From assembly GCA_022497155.1 (NCBI GenBank), contig MU385750.1:186001-250000 (forward strand): 64,000 nucleotides of DNA. Reading direction: 5' to 3'. This document shows positions 11,643 to 22,016 of this stretch, one piece after another. Numbering within the stretch: the stretch's first letter is position 1; each line of letters starts with the position of its first letter. A program made the position numbers and the translations under genes. The stretch is from Whalleya microplaca. Lineage: Eukaryota > Ascomycota > Sordariomycetes > Xylariales > Xylariaceae. The notes beneath the pieces were generated by a model that searched no databases, was not told the origin of the DNA, and saw nothing but the letters and a program-made list of their open reading frames with translations.

Positions 11643-12294
11643 CTACTGGCCGGGGCCAGGCTCCACGCACTCGGGCTGGAGGGGCTGGTCCAGCGGCTGG
11701 TGAGTCCGGGGTCGATTGTCGTGGGCGGGAGCGGTGTCGCTGCGCGTGACGTGATCGGCATTGATCACGTCGTCGGCTGGCTGGGCCTGTCCGCTACTGG
11801 TAGCGGGTGCTGCGTCGGTGACAGCAGGAATACCGCGATCCTGAGGGACCTTTTCCCCCATAGTCCGAGCCTCTTCGACAGGGGCGAGGATTCTGGAGCA
11901 TATAGAGTTAGTAACTGTTGTATCAGGAGACGGAGTATGCGAGGCAACATGATGGGTAATGAGGCAAGACTGAATAAGATACGTACCGCTGACCCTGCTT
12001 TTGACCGTGACCTCCCACGCGAGGTTCACTCTGTCCGGTCTCACTGGCACTGCCGTCACTATCACCGTCAATCGCAAAGTTAGTAATTTATAAACAGGTA
12101 GAAATCAATAGTAATCCATCCCGAAATACATACACAGAGGCCTTGGCGTCTAGGAGTTCTAGCGCGAGAATGCTGATGCGACGAAGTTGACTGGCGCTCA
12201 GCGGACCATCGATGTCGGCTATGTTACCGAGATCTTCTTCGAAGGCGGCGTCCTCGTGGGAGACGGGAGGTTGATCTACTAATGAGGCATCCAT
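11643..12294 (-). CDS. Small protein of unknown function, three exons
   Basis: Model: complement of 11643-11892, 11987-12058 and 12134-12294, 160 aa, starting MDASLVDQPPVSH. Both introns are textbook: GTATGT with TTACTAAC and TAG (75 bp), and GTACGT with TTACTAAC and CCAG (94 bp), and both keep the frame. The protein is hydrophilic. An acidic N-terminus leads into a short predicted helix around residues 35-52 (S-Q-L-R-R-I-S-I-L-A-L-E-L-L-D), and the remainder is Pro/Gln/Asp-rich and likely disordered. There is no signal peptide or membrane segment. I do not recognise the family. The strong splice signals argue that it is a real gene despite its size. Confidence 0.65.
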
Positions 12295-15124
12295 TAGCTA
12301 GAGTGAGGTGCGGGTGAGTTTCTGAAGAACGTACCTAGAGGCTCCATGTCTAGGTTGTAGACGGCCGGTTACCGTAGATCAAGATTTATGCCCTCCGGCG
12401 ACTTGAATTGTCTGCTGTACATCTTGTTAGATGTAACAATTCAGTATAGGTCGCAGGTTGCTGTGGAGGAGGGCGACAGTAAGGGTGGAGATGTATAGGA
12501 AATAACTTTTGGTTTGAAGAAGAAAATAAAATGGAAAGAATTGAGGAGAATGATGGTGGGCTGCTTAAATAGAAGGACTGGCCCCGAAAGACCCAAGGTA
12601 GCAAAGGCAAACGATGCTTATGCGCGAGACTTTGCGCATACGCATATGCGCAACAAACCAGAAGTAGAACATCGCGACAAAGCAGTATTGCCTGATTGGG
12701 CAGGGGGGTTGGTTATGGGGTCTATATGTGAAGTGAATCGGCGAACTTAATATCAGATGGGTCTCAACGTACGAAACTCTAGAACAGGAGCTCGGCAGGA
12801 AATGACTTCAGAGGGGGTGATGGATTTGCGATCGTCTGGTCCAATAATAGAGTTAGCCTGATGGATTAATATGTATTGTCAACACGAAGAGGAGAGTGAG
12901 ACAGGGATAGAGTATTGCTGGATGAGGTTTTAGGATAAATGTTACTTACACTTTTGGTGTGTCAGTTTCGGTCGTAGCTTGAATGAGCAGGGGAAAAAGT
13001 TGTGCGAGTTACGGAGGTGTGTGAGGTTGAGTGTTGAAATATTTTGGTTTCCTGCCTGATTTGGCTCCCTCAGGAATAACACAGGAATAAATCTTGCAGT
13101 TGCCCCAGAGCTTCTAGTTTGCTAGCTATTGAACTGCTATCTTATCCAATACCAATGTACAACAAGTACTGCCCATGAGCCTTCAGTGCGTTTTTTTCAT
13201 TTGCCTGGCTAGGTGATTCTAGTCCTATCAAGACACGGAGGGAGTGACAGTTGATACCTACACACGGGTTTCAGAGTACATACGTCTACGTGGTATCGCC
13301 GCTATTATTTCAGCATGTTTGATTCATCTATACATTTAAATGACTCTCTAGGAAGACGAAGAAGCGTCGAAGTCGTCCGCATTGGTACAAGTTCAATATA
13401 CATACTGGAGCTGGTGTTATTGTACTTAGCTGGGCTGTCCGTTATTGCCATCGTCTTGTAGCCTGTTACTCGTTGTCCCATCCTGAGAATCTAGAATCAA
13501 GATAAGATAGGGAAAATGGTGCGAACTAAAGCCATATTTGAATCCATCAGATGATGCCCCAGACCTGAAGACTGGACAACACCACTAATGAAGGAAAACA
13601 CATGATTTTGACGTACTAGAGAAACGATAGTTGCTAAGGCGGTTAACATATAATTTGAGAGGATAACAGAGTCACAAGGGGCAAGTTCCAAGCATTGGTC
13701 GACCTTGCTATTGCCTTCTGAGATTGAGTAGGGGATGCATTTTTATAGGACTTTGGTATGTCATCCTAACACCAGGTACTGAAAGAGAAAAGAGATCCCT
13801 CGCGTGCACCTAGATAGGCATAATTTTCGGGTACCTTATATTCTGACTACACGACATTACGTACCCAAGGCAATCTTTTCATAGACGCACTGCAATTACC
13901 TATATAAACGTACGAGGGAGCAAAACAATACAGTTGCCGCACAGGAAGCTAGCTAAATGCTTGTTCGAAGAACAATCTTCGCATATTGTACCAATTAACG
14001 ATAAATCCTGACATATAAACGTTTGCGTCCATAGTTCTAGGTCAACATTCCTTAAAGTCGGTCTCTTCTCGCTGCACAGAAGCCTATGGCTGGTATCTAG
14101 TCAGATACAGGCGGGGAAATTTGTTAATTCATCATCCGAGTTTTTCTCCTCAATATAGTAGTTCTCATGCTTCTCCACATCCTAGTAGCAATCTTCGTTC
14201 TGCATGGCATTTGCTCTTGGTGCTCTTCGCCACTGATCTCTGTATTACTGGTTTTGAATAACTAAAAAGATTGGCATACCTATCAAGTTTATCTGCCAAA
14301 ACTACTCGATCTACTTCACCACTTCCTGACCCTAGCTGCAAATAATCTAGACATTTATCCATACGTTGTCAAGCCTAATTCAACGACTAATTTAGATATC
14401 CTATTTAAAGCATATATTTTGTTCTTCAAGCTCCTATATGTTCATCTCTCGCTTCATCATACCTCGAACGAGCTGTTGGGGAAAAAGGGGCATGTGGCAA
14501 GCCAGTATTTCTCTAAGAGGTGGTACAATTAACATTACAAGATTTATCTTCATTTAATTGAAAGAATGGAGAATTGACTCTCATACTATTGGCATGTAGC
14601 AATCTTACATACAGGCATTACCTCTCAGTAGCTCATACTGTTGAACACATGGTCTTGGATGTAAAGTTACATCGTGGCGGAGCACGAAGTCTAAGCCATA
14701 GTGTAGGACCAACTAGAAGTCTGCCACGTTATTTTGAATTTGTAGCAACACGCACACCGGTGAATATCCAGTCACACTTTCATTGATCCGTGATTCAGCG
14801 CATGTAGCAGCACAAAGGGTCTATGGGTTCAGTATTCCTGTTGCAGTCTTCTTAAATTACTTGAAATCCATACGCGAACCCTAGATCTTTTGAGGCGGAG
14901 CCCTGGACCCTCGGAGACTCTAAAGCGATCTAAAGCGAACTCTAGTCGAAATGTGAATTCCTCGAATGGCATATCTTCTATCCTTGATCTCTTGATCGAA
15001 ACCCGCGGACCCTTAGAAATCTCACGCGTAAGTCTAGATATAATAGACCCACTGACCTTCAACACCGCCATGTAGCAGTCTCCCAGTGTCTCTGTCGATG
15101 CCTATCCTTCAATATCAATGCCTT
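12295..15124. other. Spacer without recognised genes
   Basis: 2.8 kb upstream of the 160-aa gene and downstream of the 2EXR gene. It contains the inverted repeat at 12632-12653. A 65-codon minus-strand frame at 14165-14362 and an 80-codon one at 14829-15071 have no known domain; the latter overlaps two loosely similar segments (about 14880-14935 and 14985-15040). No supported gene. Confidence 0.45.
12632..12653. promoter_or_regulatory. 9-bp perfect inverted repeat, possible operator
   Basis: TTGCGCATA, a four-base spacer, then TATGCGCAA: perfect 9-bp arms about 340 bp upstream of the start of the 160-aa gene. The symmetry fits a dimeric regulator site, but no named factor is assigned. Confidence 0.4.
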
Positions 15125-16214
15125 TTAGGGCGCTGGTGCCTGATATTGCAGGTAGGGGTTCGAGAGTTTATTGTAACCCTGGAACGCGAAGTCCCAATAC
15201 CCAAGGTGATCTATGACCATCTGTGTGTCACACAGGGTCCAGCACTTGTCACACTGTGTTATCGGATGTGCATCTTCTGGGGTCTCCAAGCAAATCGATA
15301 CAAGGCTCACTGCCAAGTTCCGCACTCCCTCTATACTTTGCTTGATCAAGTCCTCTGTAAATTGACATATCTGGCCACCGTTGCCGTGCTCGATCATGTT
15401 ACCCTGGTATTGTGTCAAGTCATCCACTGGTGGAGAGAATCCGAAAGTGGTTGGGTCTGATGTCTTGGCGAGCATTTTTGTTCGGAATTCCGGCGTCATT
15501 TCGAAACGTCTATTCAACTCCTTGCGTAGATCGGCTCGAGGTATGATAAGATAGAGGGAATAGAGGTTCTTCAGGGCGTTGATAGGAGCTCCTGGTAGAA
15601 ATATGGCTCGAATATTAAATCCTATAGATCTAACCCCATCGACGAAGCTTTGGCTTTTCCATAGCGGCATATTGGCACACGGATCGTCGCAAGTCATGTA
15701 AAATAGATCTTGATCAAAATTGACGAACGCGCAACGCATCTCAATTCTCTGCACAACGCCGTCGGGCGAAAGCATACCATAACATGCTGCCATATCACCA
15801 TGATGGGGATCGAATGGAAAGACCGTCCGTCGGTCCAAGACTGCTTCACTAGCCTCCATATTGACGCGTAGGAGGCTTCGTATCGTTGGGAGGTCTTCGG
15901 GGTTAATGAAGTGTTCTTTGACCCCAAGAGTGACCAGCTGCCACGATCCATTGTCACCGGGATTTTGACTAATGACATGGAGCATTTGATGTCGAGGTAG
16001 CTTATAGCACTACAGTATGCGGAGTTAGTATATTTCCTTTCTGAGACACGTCTCGATTGCTTTGAAATCCGGGATATATTCCATTAAGGAGCCTTTGGAC
16101 ACAGAGAGGAGACCAAATAGTCAATAGATAAGACTGGATGATACTCACCTCCCATACCATACGGCGAAGCTCTAGCGGCATTTGAGGGAAACAGGTGAAA
16201 GTGGATAACGCCAT
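15125..16214 (-). CDS. 2EXR domain protein
   Basis: Two exons, complement of 15125-16009 and 16149-16214, 316 aa. The start MALSTFTCFPQMPLELRRMVWE is the hallmark opening of the fungal 2EXR domain (F-P-x-L-P-x-E-L-R-x-x-I-W-E). The 139-bp intron has a GTGAGT donor, a TACTAAC branch point and a TGTAG acceptor and joins in phase 0 to C-Y-K-L-P-R-H, continuing the domain to the usual L-L-R-V-N-x-E-A-S-E near residues 65-80. An in-frame upstream extension exists but precedes the conserved start. The C-terminal third holds a Cys cluster (C-D-K-C-x-x-L-C). 2EXR proteins are abundant in filamentous ascomycetes and largely uncharacterised; the name refers to a sequence motif, not to a known activity. 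Confidence 0.85.
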
Positions 16215-17256
16215 GGTGCTGAAAAGGGCGTAACTGGCGTGGTGGATGGCGTCGTCGGTGGTGGTGGTGGACAATCTGGGAAAACTGGATAGGCCACTTC
16301 GTTTCCACAAGTGCTCTCGGCCAAGGGTTTGACACAAGGGTGGCAAGGAGCAGCGGGATGAACTTGGTCTGCTCGCAGAGTTTGGCTGAGGAGATGAAAG
16401 TAGTGGTGGTGAAGGTGTAAAACTGCGACGAGAACTCTGAATATCTAGTAGGTGCCAGTGAATAGGTAGAACATCAAATTCCTGGGATTAACAGGTTAGC
16501 ACGGCCCCGGAGGCTCAAAGGGCACAAACATGGTGGGCACGCCCGCATGTACCTTAATAGTCAATTGTTTGAGTCAGAGTACAACGATCCTATGTCACAT
16601 TTTTGTCTCAAATCCGAGCAGGCCTGCAGTTTGAATCAGCTTGAACTAGCTTAATCTAAGCCAAGATCATAACTCAGAACGAACCTTTGTGGTGAGGGTA
16701 CCACACACCAAAATCCGGTCTCCTACTAGAATATCAGGTGCTGGAATATTATACAGAGTAATGGAAAGAGGTGCCTTCGTATAGACTCAAATTGCATGAA
16801 TTATCTTCAATCGTGGTATTATTCAGCTATATTTGTCAGAAGAAATAGTGCAACTGTATAATGATATTTTGTCAAACCGCGTCTGCCTTGTTTCAAGAAA
16901 CTGATTACTTTACGGCCCTTGATTTCTTTACCTTAAGGAAGTCACAGATACACATGTCGAGGCCATCGATGACTTACTTTAGTTAAATTAGGTTACAATA
17001 GACGGCGTACTTGTGACAATGTGCCACCGTTCAGCTTTATATATATTATGTTGGGAAATTTAGCAACTAAAATTATTCCCAGCTGAAGGCAGTTACCGTT
17101 CAGATACGCCCTGTACGGCTGAATATGGACCTTCGTGCAACCGGTCAATGGAACGCGAAAAAGTAAGGAATCATACAGCTAGGGATTGCAGAGTAATATT
17201 TGTTATTATGATTTGCATTACAGGGAAAACAATACCGACACTCCTAATACCCGACA
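16215..17256. other. Intergenic, AT-rich, no gene seen
   Basis: About 1 kb between the 2EXR gene start and the 3' end of the membrane-protein gene. Only short open frames. The first few hundred bases presumably contain the 2EXR promoter. Confidence 0.5.
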
Positions 17257-18750
17257 TCAGTTTCGTAACGGCCAGTCCACAGTGTGTGCTTCTACTTGAA
17301 CCTCGTTCTTGACCCAGATCACACCATTATTCTCGCCTTCGTAATCTGATATGATATCATCCACGCTGTCACACCGTGCCTTGGCATAGGCTACCGCTGG
17401 TCTTGATATACTGGAGTCTTTTCCTGAGTGTGAAAACTTGGAATCACGTATCCGAGTCGAACTGGGAGATTTGTGGTTGCACATCGCGAATCTGGGCAGT
17501 TCGCTAGCCGTGCTTCTATCTTGATCAGCGTAGTTCGAGTAAGCGCCACCCAGCCCTCGTGCTTTGAGGTATAGTGGCCGCAGAGTGGGGATGCCGATGC
17601 AGACCATAGCGACAGCGATCTCTGCGCCGGCCCACGCGAAATAAGGTACGAAGTTTACTGAGATAAGAGTCAGCGCCATTGTTCGGCGCTGAGGCGCATA
17701 TTGTCTCACTCACACGTGTAGTTGAAGACATTGAGGCGCGAGAGGACGACGGTTCTGGTAATGCCACATGCCCCAGCACTGCGGTAAAGTTAGGTCACGT
17801 AGTTAGGGTAAAGAGCGCCATGTCTCTCACATTACACCGAGGCTCATGCCACCTGCAAGCATAATTTTATCCCGTTGAGGCATGCGGAGTCTCCAGATGA
17901 ATAGCCAAGGGAAGATGGCGAAGAAGAAATCGCAGATGCTGGACCAGACTGTGTATAATGTCAGCAGCCACAGTCGAGTTAACACATTAGTCACAGTACC
18001 TCCAAGCCCGACACTCATAGGCTGAATTTGGATATTCCATGTTCCCGGCGTTCGCAATGGGTCCCAGCTTGCTTTGATAGGTGTCGTCTGATTCCATAGC
18101 ACTAAATCACTTGGAGTAAGTATTCGTTTATCTTAGAGGGCTGAGGAAATGGCCGAAATCCCCCAGATGTATTATATGAAATCTTGACTTTTGAATATGG
18201 ACTAGTAGCCGATTGTTCCTCATAAGAAGAGCAGAGAGGCAAAACGGCACCAGCTTGTGCTTACTGATAGTGAGAGCGGTTGACGTAGTGATAGTGACGA
18301 TAACTGCAAACCAAAGCGCAATTTTATGCCATCTGACCTGGACAACGCGGAGAAGAAATAGACCCATCGACAGCTTCGCCATGGCATTTCCTATAATGGC
18401 GAAGCTGTTCGCAACGTAGGTCCAGAAGATAGCATTGGAAGAGTCGTCGATAGTCAGGAGCCAAAAGTCGCGGCCGAGCCCGTAGTGGACGGAGACCTGT
18501 ATGAAGGCAGTGAATAAGAGAAAGAAAAGCTGTTCGATGCGAACACGTTAGCAACGTCCGAAGGACGATGTAAGAAGGGGTCACGCACGCCTGTCCAAGC
18601 GTACATGTAGTCCTCAGCGCCGACAAACCTGACGACATATATTCGGGTGTATAACCTGAGGAAGACCAAGGCGAGCAAAAAGGCGGCCATCGCCCACATG
18701 GCACACGCCAATTGGAGGCCCGGATGCATGGTGAAAGAGCCGGTCGACAT
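17257..18750 (-). CDS. Fungal rhodopsin-type seven-helix integral membrane protein
   Basis: Six exons: complement of 17257-17657, 17714-17778, 17831-17948, 18000-18101, 18265-18529 and 18589-18750, 370 aa from MSTGSFTMHPG. Five introns (51-163 bp) have GT...AG ends and CTAAC/CTGAC-type branch points, and all phases agree. Family signatures read in order: helix 1 followed by R-L-Y-T-R-I-Y-V-V-R and the D-D-Y-like E-D-Y-M; V-H-Y-G-L-G-R-D; K-L-S-M-G-L-F-L-L-R-V; A-S-W-D-P; S-I-C-D-F-F-F-A-I-F-P-W-L-F-I-W; M-P-Q-R-D-K-I-M-L-A-G-G-M-S-L-G-V-I-A-G; and A-E-I-A-V-A-M-V-C-I-G-I-P-T-L-R-P-L-Y in helix 7, then a Ser-rich cytosolic tail of about 100 residues. This is the large SAT4/PTH11-like group of the plasma membrane; ligand and signalling role are unknown. 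No CFEM domain is seen. Confidence 0.88.
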
Positions 18751-19740
18751 GAGAAGACATGGGAGAGGTGAGACAAGCAGAAGCACGGGTCGCGCGGGGG
18801 TATGTTAGTTTTAAATCACAACTATAATAAGTGGATTGCGAGTAAGCGACCAGCGAGTCTCGCGACCCTAGACACTGATCAACGGCGAGGAAAGGAAAGC
18901 TATGGGCAATGGCATGTTAAGTGGCCAACGGTGTTGTGAAAGATGCAAGGCATTGCCCAATTGGATCGTATCACAGCCTTGGTTCACGTGTGACTGCGAT
19001 AAGAGCCATCAGCAAATGGCCGAAGAGCGCACAACAGGCCGATGGATCACTAACCTACTATGTATCGCGTATGTAGATGTTAGTGCGAGGGGATCCATGT
19101 TTCCTGTAGGGTTCCAAGGCTCGAGCCGGGGCTGCCGGGGCGTTGGACGGGACTGGCTATTCTCAATTACCGGATTGGTTGTAAAATAAGCCTCACTCAC
19201 CAATCAGCGTCGAGGCCGTTATAGCGTCAAAACCCCCCACTAATGAACGTTGACCCTCACATCTTATGTGATCGAGTCTTGCAGGGATTAAGCGCCCGTT
19301 CCATCATGCAGGCATGTCTTAATAGTTGACGTGCAGTGCCTACAGGATGCAGTCAACATCCTAACATCCTGTATTAACAGAGTATCTTCCATATCGATAG
19401 CAAACGTTGGTGGTCCCTTGCCTAGAACAGATTAAATAGATCGACATCCCCTATCCAACCGTTCCCCGAAATGGGCCCTCCCTACTGTTGGCTTTTCATC
19501 TAGTTGTTGTGATTCGTTGCACTAATAGGCAGTATCGATTGCGAACTAATTCGGAGGATCACCTATATGAGGACTAGGGACAAGTCTAACATGCAGTAAT
19601 ACATGTGGAGGAACCGAAAGTCAAGCATCTTACGGATGAACAAGTACAGAAGCAGTGCCTTGCTGAATCGTATGAAATCGCATGATACATATATCTAGGA
19701 AGTAAATATAGTGATCAATGGCTCCGTAGACTTATTGGTC
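18751..19740. other. Spacer, no gene seen
   Basis: Upstream of the membrane-protein gene. A plus-strand open frame at 18902-19189 has no known domain. Around 19610-19672 a short plus-strand frame reads V-K-H-L-T-D-E-Q-V-Q and looks protein-like, but it is too short to identify. Confidence 0.4.
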
Positions 19741-19925
19741 ACAATGGTTAAGTTAGCAGAAAGCTCTTAGCCATCGGCTTCAAGTACCATAGGGCGGTTA
19801 TCTTTGGACTAGATCTCAACAACTTTTCTACGGACTAGGCCAAGGATCATGTTCACGCCCGCTTTCTGTGCTAGATATTGCGCCCAGACACAGGCTTTCT
19901 ATGCGTATGGAAGGCCACCAGTGTA
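19741..19925 (-). pseudogene. Fragment of FAD-dependent oxidoreductase (DAO/sarcosine-oxidase-like)
   Basis: One minus-strand frame reads Y-T-G-G-L-P-Y-A-stop-K-A-C-V-W-A-Q-Y-L-A-Q-K-A-G-V-N-M-I-L-G, then K-V-V-E-I-stop-S-K-D-N-R-P, then E-A-D-G-stop-E-L-S-A-N-L-T-I-V. This follows the central segment of DAO-fold enzymes such as sarcosine or fructosyl-amino-acid oxidases: GG-x-A-x-A, then an amphipathic helix, G-V-x-x-x-x-G, and x-A-D-G-x-x-x-A. Three in-frame stops (two TAG, one TAA) lie in about 180 bp with no frameshift. The pattern fits C-to-T changes at Gln codons, but the ancestral codons are inferred. Neither the FAD-binding N-terminus nor the C-terminus was found nearby. The subfamily is uncertain. 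Confidence 0.5.
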
Positions 19926-22016
19926 CTTAGTCAAGAACATCTTTTTGCATCCCATACTCTCGCGATACTGGCACGTATTGAAGTTGTGAGCCCACCGCTA
20001 CTTCTTATGTAGCTCCTTCAAGATCTATCTCAGTATTAGTGACAAAATAACTCCCCATAATAGTGGTTCTTAAAATTGTCAATGCTGAATCCCTTCGTGC
20101 TACACCTCATTAAGACTCTTTATCTTAAAAGCACTGAGCTACAACGCGCAACTCATGCATAGCATACCACCATTCCACCATACCTCGCTATTCCCATCTC
20201 TTGTCCCCTCAGATAGGTATCAAGCTCATGGCCGGGCGTGATGGCGAACTCGCGGTACCCAGACGCTGGTATTCAATCTCAGCGCCGCAGCTAAATCTAA
20301 TAATACTATTTAGGTCCACTGAGACGATACTGAAGCCAGCTCACGGTCCATTGACATACCCTGCAGGGTTAAGACTGCGACATACTCGTAGTTTTTCAAT
20401 AGATTGCTGCCAATTTCTGCAGGGCGTTTGGGACACTGGTCAGGGGCTATGCCTCGATGTCTTGTTTTATGGGTAGATGCTAGGTTCGAGACTGTCTGAT
20501 GATGGGCCCTAGCTGAGGACAGTGGCTCCCCAGGCATCTCCCACCGTTTACCGATGCTGTTAGATCATTGAATGTGAACGTATGATACTTGGAGGAATTT
20601 AGACAGTTTAGGAAAATTCAGTGTTTCAGGCTAGTCATGTTGCTAGGTTAGTGGATATGCTCTGCTCGAATTATCATCATAAGGCTGCGTGCAGTTTGAT
20701 GTCAAGGGCAGTCAAGTTCGCCTCCGGCCACAGCCGATATCAACAGCTCTTTGGCCAAGCTATTCAATCAATCAATGTATTTAATGATATCTTTTACTTT
20801 GTTTAATTCAATTGATGGGGTTAACCGATATATAAGAATGTAACGAATAAATAAATCATCAACCCTGGCCTATGGCAACGGCAAGACTATACAAGCCTCA
20901 CGAGTTCCAGGCTGTGTCAAAACGGCTGAAAGACGTTAATAAAGTGTAATTAATTTGTGTTGGTTATAAAGTATTTCTTGAAACTAGGGTTTTGTATAGT
21001 TCTCTATCCGGGTTGTCATTAGCTTGGTATATGATGAATTCTACAGATGCATCCAGTCATTGATGGCAAGCACAAGTCGAAAAGACATACACGATTGGTC
21101 AGAATATAGAATAATGAATAACTCAATAAAGGTACTATGGTGAGACTAATCATAACACCTGACATTCTCGAGACGCGTGAACTTACCCAGACCCCCGCCC
21201 CTCAACCACTTTTCCCATAAGTACCTATAACGTCTCCAAGCCATTAACCCTAGTAGTCACTGAGTCTACATCCTAGATCCCTTCGTATAGGCTTGTTAGA
21301 TGCTCTGTGGGTGCATTTGAATACCCGTGAGCATTCCTTGATGTGCTTGCAGCTATTCACTAACATATTCGTAGCATAGTCCACGAATCGCCCGCACAGC
21401 TGTATCGATGACGGACTTAGCATCCTCAGAATTGCGGCTGATGCCAAGCTCAATGACATCCGTATCGATGCTCACGTGAAGTGCATCTTCACATTGGAGT
21501 CAGTTAGGCTAAGCGAAATAAACGCAAATTTGTCGCATTGTTGATTAGACTATTTCCTCCTGTCTGTCTCACTACATCTCTAAATCAAAACCTACAGTCA
21601 GTTCTTTGATGTGACGGATATAGCGTGCCGTATCCCTGTGTAGTCTGGGCTGACGAGCGGCAAGCTATGGAGCTCTCTGCCTCATTTACCTGTGGTCCTT
21701 GCAGTAACAAGCCTGGGAAATTACAGTGAGTTTGATAAAGCGCCGGGTAATACCATGTTTGATGCTCATGACAAGAGAGGTGGTCTGCGGAAGTTCCCTT
21801 ATACCCGCTAGGTACCATCTCCCTAAGCTGTTCAACGTGGCATTAAGAGCTACCAAAGATTATTGCAGCGGGTAGTTTTGAGGGAGGCAACGTCGGAAGT
21901 ATAGCTCCTGTGATCTGCGAGGGGAGATTTTAGAGTTGGGCCAGCGTTTCGTTTTGGACACTTTTAGGGGGGGGGGGAGGGGGAAGATATCGAACTTCAG
22001 AGGCGCCATAGCAGCC
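19926..22016. other. Spacer with no supported gene
   Basis: 2.1 kb. A minus-strand stretch at about 21390-21475 reads like protein (I-E-L-G-I-S-R-N-S-E-D-A-K) but is closed by stops and not identified. A G-run (GGGGGGGGGG) sits at about 21967-21976, just past the 3' end of the next gene. Confidence 0.4.
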
